The notes beneath the pieces were generated by a model. The model was not told where the DNA came from, ran no database searches, and saw only the letters and a program-made list of their open reading frames with translations. 64,000 nt of DNA, from positions 30,251 to 94,250 of the forward strand of contig CAZPDS010000001.1 of assembly GCA_964585485.1 (NCBI GenBank), given 5' to 3'. This document shows positions 1 to 8,967 of this stretch, in pieces; within the stretch, counting starts at the first letter, position 1; every line of letters starts with the position of its first letter. The stretch is from CALGYY01 sp964585485. Lineage in GTDB: Bacteria; Bacteroidota; Bacteroidia; Bacteroidales; CAIWKO01. Both the position numbers and the translations under genes were made by a program.

Positions 1-3000
1 ATTCTTGATTTCATGAGCTACCTGCTTGGCCATTTCCCTCCAGGCGCTTTCCCGTTCCGATTTAGCGAGCAATTCAGCACTTAAGGCCAATTCATCTATC
101 ATGCGGTTGTATTCCATCACCAGGTTGCTGATTTCATCATCCTGACGGCTCCATTCAATTTTTTCGTTACGTCCCCCCAGACGCACCCGGCCGATTTTGG
201 CCCGTATCACATTCAGTGGCCGGGTCATGCGGCCCGCGATTATCAAGGCGATAACAATGGCAATGGCAATCAGAAAAACATAAATATTGATGAAGGTCAT
301 CATGAAGAGCGACAATTCTTGCTTCAGTTCATTTTCACGTGCAAAATACGGCAGGTTCAGATAGGCCCTTAACTGATTATCGTTGGTGTAAAATGGAAGG
401 TAAGCCGAATAATATTCCAACCCCCCGATACGCTCCTGCTGAATAAAGATGGTTTTCTTGTTGAAATTTAATTCCTTATAGGCCTTAGGATTCATACAGG
501 GCGAGAGTAAGCCTTCCTGAAAAATCTGCGGTCTGGAGGTAGAAACCAGCTTACCGCTCAGGTCGTAGAGATTTATATCGGTAAAAAAAACATTTGAAAA
601 CTTAACCAGCCACAGGGCCAGCATATTCTCCACTTCCGGACTAATGGTATCGTAATCCGCCAGTTTCGATTGAAGCTCAATTTGTATAGATAAGGCCTTC
701 TCGCTGAGATTATCACTATTCTTATTCTCATTCAAATTCCGAATGTAATAATTCATTGATATTCCAATCAAAACAAAGGATATCAATATGATAGCAATCA
801 TAGAAAGTTGCAGTCTGTTTTTAAAGTTCAAGCGTAACTGACTGATTTTAAACGGAAAGCGAACCACAAGAAAGAAAAGAAGTATGAAAAGGGCAAAAAA
901 CAGAAACAGTAGGGAAAAAGGGGCAACACGGTCGAGTAGACTCTCTTCTTTCTTGCTGATTATAATGTTATTAAGCCTATTATCACGATAAAAGAGGTGA
1001 TTGTATCCGGCCTTGGAATAAAAGCCCAGATTTCCGCAGGCCGTGTCGTCCGGCTCTTGGTTCATGCTGTAATAGAACTTTCCGTAACCATCGACCAGAG
1101 CGCCGTTGCGATAACGCGCATAGGAATATTCCGACAGGTCGGTATTTAAAAAGATCTTTTTATCAATCAGGAGCTCAGGATAGCCTAAACCCTTGGGAAT
1201 AAACTTGGAATAGAGCTCTATAAAAGCGGTCAGGGTTCGCGCAGAATCCCTGGGAAAGTCCAGCATACTTAAATAACTATTGCCGCCGGTACCATAGTTG
1301 AGCATAAACAGGGAGGGACAAGAGGTTTCACGCCCATAATTGCGCTGAATATCCTGAAAGTAATCGCCGCAACTAATATTTAAGAGGGCGGGGCGAATAA
1401 AAAGGCTGTCGGACTGATCACATAAGGTTATCTGAACCTGATACTTATCCCAGTAACCGCGGAAGTAGGTTCGCAGGATGTAGTCGACGACCCCGGCATC
1501 GCTGTTCTCGTATTGCTGAATTAAGGTCTGAAGTTGCGGGTCGAAATAAATGTCCTTTACAATTTTTTTGAACAAGTATTCAGCCACCGGATCCTGGCTG
1601 GCCGATAATTTCTGCGCCAGGGATTTTCGCTTCTCTTGTTCTTTGAAGTCGTTGCTATCGTTTAACACGAACGTACAAAGTGCCGAAAAGAAAATGATAC
1701 TAAACAGCAATCGAGAAAACAGAAAACGGTATCGTCCCCTTTCACGGAAATACCAAAACACAAACATAAATACCAAATAGCTTAATGTCACTATTATATC
1801 TTCCGGATTTTGTTGACGTTGGAAGAAATAAAACAAGAGCATAGCGGCGGCCGCGGGGACGAAAAAGTCAGGCTTAGTGGTTGAAAGGCTGGCCATTATG
1901 CTAATTAAACGAATCGTTACCAGCACAAGCGCCAGCACCAACGCGGCCATGATTATAAAACCTAAAAGGCTGTAATAATTTAAATTAAAGACATTATTAA
2001 CGGTATAAGGAATCACCGAATCCAGCACCATACTACGGATCGTACGAAAGGAAAAAACGAAAAAGAGGCCCTGTGTAAAAACGAGTACCGCCACGATAAG
2101 CCCGTTCCAGGGTCTTTTGATCCCTTTGTATGCGCCGGGTGTAAAGCGGAAGTACTTATAGAAAACCCAGGAGAGAATCAACAGCAGCAAAACATTCACC
2201 ATCAAGTCGCCAAAAGAGGGTAAAAGTTCGCTCGAAGCATAGTTTAGCGGGCTAAAAAGTAAGGAATGGTGCAGAAAAGCAGGCACCTTATAGACAAACA
2301 TAAAGAATCGCAGGATCAGCACATCCAAAATAAATCCACCCACAAACAGCCAGGTATTCTTGTACACCAGAAAGAGCCGTCGATGTAGGTGAAATAAGGA
2401 GGCGATAAAAAAGAGGAGCCCGATAAAATAAATAATGAAAAGCACATTGGATTGAAGCGCATTCGTAGTGGGTTCCTGATCATAGAGGATGGAAAACAAG
2501 TGTTGATTTTCGGCCGAATGAATATTGTAGGCTCCTGGCTGCCGAACAATTTTATGATCACCCTGCAGGTCGAAATCGCATTGAAAAGCATTGACCAGGT
2601 AGTCATTTTCGAAGCGGTACTCATTTTTAAGTTCAATTAAACCTATGTACTCGACAGGAGGATTGTAAACCCTCAGCTGCCGGTACCATCCGTTTTCGAG
2701 TTTTATGAGCGCTTGTTTGCGAAAAGTAGAGTCGTTAAGTTGGGAAACCGGTACATTTTCGTCGGACCAATACTCCAGATTGTTATTCGCATAGATAAAA
2801 AGGAAGAGTCCGGATTCGGCACGACTGTCAAAAGCATCGCCGGCAAAAAGTGCCTTGCGGCCACCCGATTCAAAAATGCGGCGCGCTTGCGCCAGCATTT
2901 CCTGGAGTTGACTTTCTTTTTCTAGTAATCGATCCTGAAATTTTCGGGTTTGAAATTCATGATCGTTTTGTTTGATGAGATAGCTTTTGTTTAAAAAAAT

Positions 3001-3069
3001 GGCCGCTACAATAAAAAGAGCAGCAAAGATTAAAAAGAGCAGGGCTTTGTTTTTGAAAAATAATTTCAT
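1..3069 (-). CDS. Large multi-membrane sensor histidine kinase, C-terminus cut by window edge
   Basis: The reading frame is open for 1023 codons from ATG at 3069 (an ATG at 3075 is also in frame) to position 1. It encodes one N-terminal membrane segment, an extracytoplasmic stretch of about 200 residues, roughly eight hydrophobic segments (about residues 230-480), a soluble region of about 200 residues, two further membrane segments, a second sensor region, a last membrane segment and a HAMP-like linker. The final visible residues, AKQVAHEIKN, are the HisKA H-box with the phospho-accepting His. The ATPase domain must lie beyond the left edge. The role is autophosphorylation in response to an unknown envelope signal. 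The kinase assignment is secure; the signal and partner regulator are unknown. A TAnnTTTG promoter element lies just upstream. Confidence 0.88.
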   Translation of the reverse strand, partial: MKLFFKNKALLFLIFAALFIVAAIFLNKSYLIKQNDHEFQTRKFQDRLLEKESQLQEMLAQARRIFESGGRKALFAGDAFDSRAESGLFLFIYANNNLEYWSDENVPVSQLNDSTFRKQALIKLENGWYRQLRVYNPPVEYIGLIELKNEYRFENDYLVNAFQCDFDLQGDHKIVRQPGAYNIHSAENQHLFSILYDQEPTTNALQSNVLFIIYFIGLLFFIASLFHLHRRLFLVYKNTWLFVGGFILDVLILRFFMFVYKVPAFLHHSLLFSPLNYASSELLPSFGDLMVNVLLLLILSWVFYKYFRFTPGAYKGIKRPWNGLIVAVLVFTQGLFFVFSFRTIRSMVLDSVIPYTVNNVFNLNYYSLLGFIIMAALVLALVLVTIRLISIMASLSTTKPDFFVPAAAAMLLFYFFQRQQNPEDIIVTLSYLVFMFVFWYFRERGRYRFLFSRLLFSIIFFSALCTFVLNDSNDFKEQEKRKSLAQKLSASQDPVAEYLFKKIVKDIYFDPQLQTLIQQYENSDAGVVDYILRTYFRGYWDKYQVQITLCDQSDSLFIRPALLNISCGDYFQDIQRNYGRETSCPSLFMLNYGTGGNSYLSMLDFPRDSARTLTAFIELYSKFIPKGLGYPELLIDKKIFLNTDLSEYSYARYRNGALVDGYGKFYYSMNQEPDDTACGNLGFYSKAGYNHLFYRDNRLNNIIISKKEESLLDRVAPFSLLFLFFALFILLFFLVVRFPFKISQLRLNFKNRLQLSMIAIILISFVLIGISMNYYIRNLNENKNSDNLSEKALSIQIELQSKLADYDTISPEVENMLALWLVKFSNVFFTDINLYDLSGKLVSTSRPQIFQEGLLSPCMNPKAYKELNFNKKTIFIQQERIGGLEYYSAYLPFYTNDNQLRAYLNLPYFARENELKQELSLFMMTFINIYVFLIAIAIVIALIIAGRMTRPLNVIRAKIGRVRLGGRNEKIEWSRQDDEISNLVMEYNRMIDELALSAELLAKSERESAWREMAKQVAHEIKN

Positions 3070-3097
3070 GTTCATGCTTCCCTCAGAAATAGTAACT

Positions 3098-3105
3098 CAA
3101 ATGTA
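3098..3105 (-). promoter_or_regulatory. Candidate -7 promoter element for the histidine kinase
   Basis: On the minus strand this reads TACATTTG, an exact match to the Bacteroidota -7 consensus TAnnTTTG, 23-29 bases before the possible start codons. No clear -33 TTTG is seen. The remaining 3106-3347 interval is AT-rich and holds no convincing gene. Confidence 0.45.
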
Positions 3106-3347
3106 TTAATTTTTTGGGTCAATTTTCGGGGATGAACAAAATAAGCTCAAGCGAAGCCGACCCTTCGTTCGTTTCAAAAAGAAGAAAAAAGGCGGAAGAA
3201 AGATTCAGGCGGCTGACAGAATTTTTCGGATTTTCAAAAAAATTTTCAAAACGGTCCGAAAATCGGCTTTTTAAGATGCGATTTGCCGCAACTTCTCAAA
3301 AAAAACGACCCAACATTCCGCAAAAGGGCTTTTTCGCGTTAAATCGC

Positions 3348-4244
3348 TTAAAAATCGGTCTTTTTCTTTCGAAGGAGGTAAATCAGGCTCGAAAAATTGT
3401 TTTCGTGCCTTTTCGCATAACGGTTCGACGTCCACCCAATTTTTAAGGCTTTGAGGTAAGACATTTTTCCGGTTTTGTATTTTTCGCTCATCAGGCTGAT
3501 ATAATACGCATCGAATTTCATCGGACGAATACCGACAAGTTCAAAATTTACATTTGTAAAAAACGAAGTGGCGACTTTTTGTTCAAAATGTAATAGATGC
3601 CTGGGCACATCATACCCGGCCCAAAATTTTCCGTAATGGGTCGCATCATAAGAAGCGGGATTTGGAATGGCCACCACCAGCAAACCATCATCTTTTAATA
3701 AACTGTTCAGTACGCGAAGTCGCTCCACCGGATAAGGGACATGCTCGAGAACGTGCCAGAGGGTGATAACATCAAAACTTTGGGGGAGAAGGGTCGTCAG
3801 TTCTTTTTCATCGAAAACCGACAAGCCTTCTTTCTCGACAGCCATTTTTCTGGCCTGGGCATCGGGTTCAATGCCGGTTCCGTCCCACCCTCTTTTTTTA
3901 AAGTAGGATAAAAAGCCGCCGGTGGCGCAACCCACATCCAGAATTTTATTTCCCCGGCTCAGGTGAGAAATCAACTTAAACTTTTGTGAAAAATTGTATT
4001 TTCGAACCAGGTGATAGATTCTGAAGATAAGTCCACGTTTTGTGTTGGAATGAGAAACATAATCCTCCGACTTATAATAGGCGCCCAGGTTTTCGGGTTC
4101 GGGGCGCGGATTGGTAAATATCATTCCACAGGCTAAACACTTGCTGAGGGTAAAAACTTCTCCGCTCAGGAAGTAGTCTGGAACTTCCATGAAAGTCGAA
4201 AATCGTGTTTCGTTACAAAGGGGGCAATGATCTGTTTTTTCCAT
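3348..4244 (-). CDS. Class I SAM-dependent methyltransferase with N-terminal zinc ribbon
   Basis: 298 residues. An N-terminal CPLC (Cys7, Cys10) and KCLACG (Cys36, Cys39) form a probable zinc ribbon. The SAM-binding glycine loop ILDVGCATGG is at 101-110, followed by the acidic and VITLWHVLEHV motifs of the Methyltransf_23 type. Such proteins methylate small molecules, lipids or sugars; the substrate here cannot be told. It lies 25 bases downstream of mnmG on the same strand, and is probably the last gene of that unit. The gap between them is filled by a parS-like palindrome. Confidence 0.85.
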   Translation of the reverse strand: MEKTDHCPLCNETRFSTFMEVPDYFLSGEVFTLSKCLACGMIFTNPRPEPENLGAYYKSEDYVSHSNTKRGLIFRIYHLVRKYNFSQKFKLISHLSRGNKILDVGCATGGFLSYFKKRGWDGTGIEPDAQARKMAVEKEGLSVFDEKELTTLLPQSFDVITLWHVLEHVPYPVERLRVLNSLLKDDGLLVVAIPNPASYDATHYGKFWAGYDVPRHLLHFEQKVATSFFTNVNFELVGIRPMKFDAYYISLMSEKYKTGKMSYLKALKIGWTSNRYAKRHENNFSSLIYLLRKKKTDF

Positions 4245-4253
4245 TTTTTTATA

Positions 4254-4269
4254 TGTTCCACGTGAAACT
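4254..4269. other. parS-like centromere site, copy 1
   Basis: TGTTCCACGTGAAACT matches the canonical ParB-binding site TGTTTCACGTGAAACA at 14 of 16 positions; the central CACGTG and both GTT/AAC arms are intact. It fills the 25-base gap between the mnmG stop codon (4270-4272) and the methyltransferase start (4244), where no coding constraint explains it. Confidence 0.6.
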
Positions 4270-6147
4270 TTAGCGTCCGAGATGCACCAGTAAAACAGAA
4301 ATATCCGAGGGGCTCACGCCTGCAATCCGGCTCGCCTGACCAATGGTTCGCGGCCGGATCCGGCTGAGTTTTTCGCGGGCTTCCAGGGAGAGCGACTGCA
4401 GGGAATGATAGGCAAAATTTTCCTGTAACACTATGTCTTCCAGGCGCTCCAGCTTATCTGCAATTTCCTTTTCCTTTTCAATATAGCTCCTGTACTTGAG
4501 CTGGATTTCCGCTTCCGCGATAACCTCCTGATTTACGCCCGGGATTTGGCTTAAATCTGTTTGTAAACCAGGCAGAAAAGCAATCAAATCGTTCAGGCCC
4601 ACCTGCGGTCGCAGCAAAATATTTTCCAAACGTGTTTTATGCGCCACACCCGGGGTATCTCTGGCCTCCAAAAAGGGATTTATTTCATCCGCCTGAATCA
4701 TACTGCTTGTCAATAGCTGCGTAATTTTTTCGACAGCCTCGTACTTCTCTGTGCTAACATGTAAGCGTTGCTCACTCGCCAAACCCAGTTCGTAGCCTTT
4801 TTTGGTAAGGCGTAAATCGGCATTATCCTGACGCAACAATATTCGATATTCGGCCCGGGAGGTGAACATACGATACGGTTCATTTACCTCTTTGGTGATC
4901 AGGTCGTCAATTAAAACACCGATATAGGCCTCGCTGCGTTTCAACACAAAAGGTGGCTTATTATTCACTTTCAGGTGAGCATTAATGCCCGCCATCAAGC
5001 CCTGTCCGGCGGCTTCCTCATAGCCCGTTGTCCCGTTGATCTGGCCCGCGAAGAAAAGGTTCTCCACGAGTTTGGTTTCGAGGTTATTTTTAATTTGATC
5101 GGGCGGAAAATAATCATATTCGATGGCATAACCCGGCCTGAAAATACGGGCCTTTTCGAAGCCCTCCACGCTTCGAAGGGCCTCTTCCTGAATTTGCTCA
5201 GGCAAGGAGGAAGAGAAGCCGTTGATGTAGTATTCTACCGTGTCGAGTCCTTCGGGTTCGACAAATAATTGATGACGATCGCGCTGGGAAAATCGTTCAA
5301 TCTTATCTTCAATGGAGGGGCAATACCGCGGACCAACGCCCTGAATTCGCCCCTGAAACATGGGTGAAAACGCAAAGCCTTTTCGCAAAATATCATGCAC
5401 TTTTTCGCTGGTATAGGCCAGCCAGCAACTCCGTTCCGGAAGCCTTTCACCGGCCTCCAGAAACGAAAAACGACCTCCTTCCTCATCGGCTTTTTGTTCG
5501 ATAAGTTTGGAGAAATCGATGGAACGACCATCCACCCGAACGGGCGTTCCCGTCTTCATTCGATCATAGGTAAAGCCTAATTTTTGAAGATTTGCCGTTA
5601 AATTGGGGGCCGAAAAATCCCCCATACGGCCCCCTTCAAACTTCACTTCCCCAATATGGATCAGACCGTTTAAAAAGGTCCCCGAAGTTAAAATAACCGC
5701 CTTACTGTTCACTTCCCTACCCATCCGTGTGCGAATGCCCCGCAACTGTCCGCCCTTAATCACCAGCTCATCCACCCTATCCTGCATAAAATCTATGTTG
5801 GGATTTGCTTCGAGCAGCCGTCGCCATTCCATACTAAAGCGAACGCGGTCGTTTTGGGCACGCGGGCTCCACATGGCCGGTCCTTTAGACCGGTTCAGCA
5901 TACGGAACTGTATCATACTTCGGTCGGTCACAATGCCGCTTAATCCGCCCAGGGCATCGATTTCCCGGACTATTTGGCCCTTGGCAATGCCGCCCATCGA
6001 GGGGTTGCACGACATCTGACCAAACTGGTTCATGTTGAGTGTTACCAGCAGCACCGAAGAGCCCATAGTAGCCGCTGCCGCTGCCGCTTCACATCCGGCG
6101 TGACCGCCTCCTATAACGATAATATCATACTGCTTTTGCATACTCAT
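4270..6147 (-). CDS. mnmG: tRNA uridine-5-carboxymethylaminomethyl modification enzyme MnmG (GidA)
   Basis: 625 residues, full family length. The N-terminal Rossmann motif IIVIGGGHAGCEAA binds FAD. The family signatures GPRYCPSIEDK and the C-terminal GidA-associated helical domain (ISVLLVHLGR end) are present. With MnmE it installs the cmnm5/nm5 group on U34 of tRNAs that read two-fold degenerate codons. Starts at ATG 6147; a second ATG two codons in is also possible. It sits inside a chain with ybeY, the RsbW-like ATPase and DUF4175, and is flanked on both sides by parS-like palindromes. mnmG is often close to the origin/par region in other bacteria, which makes those sites more interesting. 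Confidence 0.98.
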   Translation of the reverse strand: MSMQKQYDIIVIGGGHAGCEAAAAAATMGSSVLLVTLNMNQFGQMSCNPSMGGIAKGQIVREIDALGGLSGIVTDRSMIQFRMLNRSKGPAMWSPRAQNDRVRFSMEWRRLLEANPNIDFMQDRVDELVIKGGQLRGIRTRMGREVNSKAVILTSGTFLNGLIHIGEVKFEGGRMGDFSAPNLTANLQKLGFTYDRMKTGTPVRVDGRSIDFSKLIEQKADEEGGRFSFLEAGERLPERSCWLAYTSEKVHDILRKGFAFSPMFQGRIQGVGPRYCPSIEDKIERFSQRDRHQLFVEPEGLDTVEYYINGFSSSLPEQIQEEALRSVEGFEKARIFRPGYAIEYDYFPPDQIKNNLETKLVENLFFAGQINGTTGYEEAAGQGLMAGINAHLKVNNKPPFVLKRSEAYIGVLIDDLITKEVNEPYRMFTSRAEYRILLRQDNADLRLTKKGYELGLASEQRLHVSTEKYEAVEKITQLLTSSMIQADEINPFLEARDTPGVAHKTRLENILLRPQVGLNDLIAFLPGLQTDLSQIPGVNQEVIAEAEIQLKYRSYIEKEKEIADKLERLEDIVLQENFAYHSLQSLSLEAREKLSRIRPRTIGQASRIAGVSPSDISVLLVHLGR

Positions 6148-6163
6148 TGTTCCACGTGGAACT
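6148..6163. other. parS-like centromere site, copy 2
   Basis: TGTTCCACGTGGAACT contains a perfect 14-base palindrome (GTTCCACGTGGAAC) and matches the canonical parS 16-mer at 13 positions. It occupies the gap between the mnmG start codon (6147) and the stop codon of the upstream gene (TAG at 6164-6162). With the site at 4254 it brackets mnmG exactly. Confidence 0.6.
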
Positions 6164-8003
6164 ATTCCATTAAAGTAAAGGCATCCACCCGCAAATCATC
6201 CATGTAAAACGTCATTTTTGAGCGATTCCAAACGTAAATCACGATCTCATCCTCCCGGCTTCGAACCGCTGGGGTTTGATAAAAATATTCAATTTTATGC
6301 CAGACCCCCGGGGTTTTGTCGGTGACATCATAGGTCCTGTATTTATAATTTCCGCCTTCATGAAGAGTGCTGATCACCAGCAAGGGCGTTTCAGAACGAA
6401 CCGTATCGGGAAAATAGATCCAAACACTGGCTTTAAGCCAGGCGTGATCCTTCGTAGTGATACCCCCAAAGGTAGTTTTAAGAGCCGGTGAAAATTCCAA
6501 TTCTTCATTCATCCGCAGACTAAAATACGGGGTATGCGCGGTATCTTTCGAATAATATTTATCGAATCCGGGGTACATCACATCTTCAAAATCATATAAA
6601 CCGATGTTGCGACATTGGTAACGCTCGGGGTGCTTAAACTCATCCAGCCACAAAACGGAACGCTCTACCAAAAGGTCCGCCTCAGCCTCCGGATCAAGGG
6701 AGGTTCGCCCAAAAACCCGAAAGTAGTACTTCATCGTCATTCGGTCGCTGTGCAGTATATAATGCTGGTATTGCCAGGTTTGAAAGAGGTTGAGAACCAC
6801 AAGAAAGAACACCAGCAAGAGGGCGCTCACCTTCCGCCACTTTTTAGCGAACACGAATTCGAAAAAGTAGCCCATCGCCACGGCGAGCGGGACATACAGC
6901 ACAATACCCGGCCGGCAGCTAAAGCCACCGCCGTACCACCATTCGGTCCAGGAAGCGATAATGTAAAAACTGATCAAAAAATAGGAAAATAGCGGCCAGA
7001 AAAGATCCCTGCGTTTGCGATACATCATGATAAAACCCAGCATTCCGGTGGCCACCAGGGGCGTGTAAATCAACCAGCCTTTGCGGAAACTAAAGAGAAT
7101 ATCCACGATGTGCGGATGGGTCAGATCGAGCCCTATACCGGGATTGTTATAGCTATCGAAAATCCAGGAACCGGCTTCATTTTTCCAGTACCAAAGTTGA
7201 GGAAAAAGGACTATCAAAGCCGCCAGCATAAGCGCCACAACATGCCCATAATGCCGACCCACAAGTCTCCATTTTTCTTTAAAGCTTCCCTTGACCGGCC
7301 ATAAAAGCGGGATCAGCACACAGAAAATTTCGCTGGGTTTGATCAAGGCAATCAAGGCACAGATGGCCCCTATCAACAGGGCGGACCAGAGCCGGGGCTG
7401 TTCGTGCCAACGTATTGTAAACCAAACCAATGCAGCCACCAAAGTAAACAAGTAATTGGCCGTGGCTGCTCCGCCGATCGAGGTAAAATACAAGTAATTG
7501 GTTCCTATGCCCACGATCGCCAATACAAGCGCCACCAGCTCGTCGCGAAAAAACGTACGCAATACTTTCCAGAGAAAAAACAGACCCGCCGAGGCGTATA
7601 CGACGGATCCGTAGGCGATCGCATATTGGTAAGGCATCGAAAAACCATCCGCGGGATAGCCCCCGAGTTGCGCCCAAACATGCCCAATCAGGAAGAAGGG
7701 AAAATACATAATACCCATACCAAAAAGAAACCAGTACATCCAGGTTCCGTTCGGTCCTACGTAGGCCTGGTAGAGGGTTCCGGGCATCTCGTATTGTTGC
7801 ATGACCTGCTGCACCCAGCCGATATTATCGAGCCAGACATCATCGTGCACAAACTTCGCCGGAAGGCAGAGATAATAACCAAAAACATCCCAGGTAAGGG
7901 TTCCTGTGGCGGGCACCAGCAGACGAACCGTCCAGATCACCAGCAACAGGATAATGAGCACCAGCAGGGAGAATTTCTTCCCCTGCCCTTTTTCATTCAG
8001 CAT
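6162..8003 (-). CDS. Multi-pass membrane protein, GT-C glycosyltransferase-like
   Basis: 613 residues. There are around ten hydrophobic segments in residues 10-400, then a soluble C-terminal domain of about 200 residues. An acidic stretch just after the first membrane segment (LTWDVFGYYLCLPAKF) is where GT-C lipid-linked sugar transferases place their catalytic Asp. The C-terminal part looks like a beta-rich extracytoplasmic module. The overall shape suggests transfer of a sugar from a lipid carrier at the outer face of the inner membrane. This is inference: no family signature is decisive and the substrate is unknown. It lies between ybeY and mnmG, 16 bases after ybeY. Confidence 0.6.
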   Translation of the reverse strand: MLNEKGQGKKFSLLVLIILLLVIWTVRLLVPATGTLTWDVFGYYLCLPAKFVHDDVWLDNIGWVQQVMQQYEMPGTLYQAYVGPNGTWMYWFLFGMGIMYFPFFLIGHVWAQLGGYPADGFSMPYQYAIAYGSVVYASAGLFFLWKVLRTFFRDELVALVLAIVGIGTNYLYFTSIGGAATANYLFTLVAALVWFTIRWHEQPRLWSALLIGAICALIALIKPSEIFCVLIPLLWPVKGSFKEKWRLVGRHYGHVVALMLAALIVLFPQLWYWKNEAGSWIFDSYNNPGIGLDLTHPHIVDILFSFRKGWLIYTPLVATGMLGFIMMYRKRRDLFWPLFSYFLISFYIIASWTEWWYGGGFSCRPGIVLYVPLAVAMGYFFEFVFAKKWRKVSALLLVFFLVVLNLFQTWQYQHYILHSDRMTMKYYFRVFGRTSLDPEAEADLLVERSVLWLDEFKHPERYQCRNIGLYDFEDVMYPGFDKYYSKDTAHTPYFSLRMNEELEFSPALKTTFGGITTKDHAWLKASVWIYFPDTVRSETPLLVISTLHEGGNYKYRTYDVTDKTPGVWHKIEYFYQTPAVRSREDEIVIYVWNRSKMTFYMDDLRVDAFTLME

Positions 8004-8019
8004 AAACGGATGATTATAT

Positions 8020-8463
8020 TCAGAACAAAGATAGATAATAATCCTCTTTGGCTGTCATTTCGGCTTTTTGCGCCTTGTTGCTGTCGTTGTACCCACACAG
8101 GTGCAAGGCTCCGTGCAGGATCACCCGGCGCAGTTCGCGGCCGGCCGTAACACCGTAATCCTTCGCGTTTTCCCGAACGCGATCGAGGCTGATGTACACT
8201 TCGCCGATAACGGCCCGCTCCTTGTCAGACAAGGACTGGTCGGAATAATCAAAGGTGATAACATCGGTAAAATAATCGTGCTGCAGATAAGCCTGATTAA
8301 GTTCCAGTAAATAGGCATCGGAGCTCAAAATAAAGTCGAGCCGCTGCAGATTTTTGGATTCCTGTTTAAATAATTTCCATAGTACAAGCTTCACGTCTGA
8401 ACTATCCGGCAGGCGAAAATTCACAAGGTGGTAATGGAAATATACCGGAACCGTTAACGCCAT
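8020..8463 (-). CDS. ybeY: Endoribonuclease YbeY (rRNA maturation factor)
   Basis: 147 residues from ATG 8463; a longer reading upstream would run into the preceding gene. The zinc motif HGALHLCGYND gives His117 and His121, with Asp127 in the position that is His in most proteobacterial YbeY, a replacement common in this phylum. YbeY is a single-strand RNA endonuclease for 16S rRNA 3'-end processing and ribosome quality control. It starts 4 bases after the end of the RsbW-like ATPase gene, implying co-transcription. Confidence 0.93.
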   Translation of the reverse strand: MALTVPVYFHYHLVNFRLPDSSDVKLVLWKLFKQESKNLQRLDFILSSDAYLLELNQAYLQHDYFTDVITFDYSDQSLSDKERAVIGEVYISLDRVRENAKDYGVTAGRELRRVILHGALHLCGYNDSNKAQKAEMTAKEDYYLSLF

Positions 8464-8467
8464 AAGG

Positions 8468-8956
8468 TCAGGCCTTTTTAGTTTTTTCGGTTTTGCCCGC
8501 CGTAATAAAATCGTTGAGTAATTTGCGGCGCCCAACGGCCATTTGCTGATTGATACTGGCGATGGAAAATAAAATGCGAATGCAGCGCCCATGATCTGAA
8601 AAACTCACCTCATCGGCCAGGGAACGGATTAAAAACAAGCCGGTCCCTTTGCCTTCCGGATTTCCTTCCACATCCGTTGCGTCCGGAATGTTGGAGACGT
8701 CAAAACCCTTGCCTTCGTCGTGTACTTCAAATAAAAAACCTTTCGGACGCGACTCGAAACTGACCCGAATCGGCCTTGAGGCCACCGAGCCATTTCCGTG
8801 TATCATTGCATTTTCAAACGCTTCAGTAAGGGCCACCAGGATATTACCGAAATAGCTGTTGTTAATATTATATTCATCACACAACTCTTCAGTAAATTTT
8901 TCCAGACGGTGAATTTCAGAAGGTACAGACTTCAGTTGCAGGCTACGTTTTTTCAT
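8468..8956 (-). CDS. RsbW-like anti-sigma factor/serine kinase ATPase
   Basis: 162 residues from ATG 8956 (MKKRSLQ). It is a single HATPase_c_2 domain: N-box TEAFENAMIHGNG, G1 box DEGKGFD, G2 box GTGLFLIRSLADEV. This GHKL fold is used by anti-sigma factors that bind sigma or phosphorylate an anti-anti-sigma protein. No partner (STAS protein, sigma factor) is adjacent, so the target is unknown. It lies 11 bases after the DUF4175 gene. Confidence 0.85.
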   Translation of the reverse strand: MKKRSLQLKSVPSEIHRLEKFTEELCDEYNINNSYFGNILVALTEAFENAMIHGNGSVASRPIRVSFESRPKGFLFEVHDEGKGFDVSNIPDATDVEGNPEGKGTGLFLIRSLADEVSFSDHGRCIRILFSIASINQQMAVGRRKLLNDFITAGKTEKTKKA

Positions 8957-8967
8957 GTGCAAAGCGC

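Noticed and set aside
331..346. CACGTG-centred sequence resembling parS in the histidine kinase gene
   Set aside because: ATTTTCACGTGCAAAA matches only 11 of 16 positions and lies in coding sequence; a similar CACGTG at about 25055 in rlmN is poorer still.
3114..3446. Short plus-strand open frame running into the methyltransferase end
   Set aside because: Lys/Phe/Arg-rich low-complexity translation from AT-rich DNA, overlapping a real gene on the other strand.
7404..8150. Open frame of 248 codons on the plus strand across the membrane-protein and ybeY genes
   Set aside because: It overlaps two well-supported genes and its translation has no coherent fold or motif.
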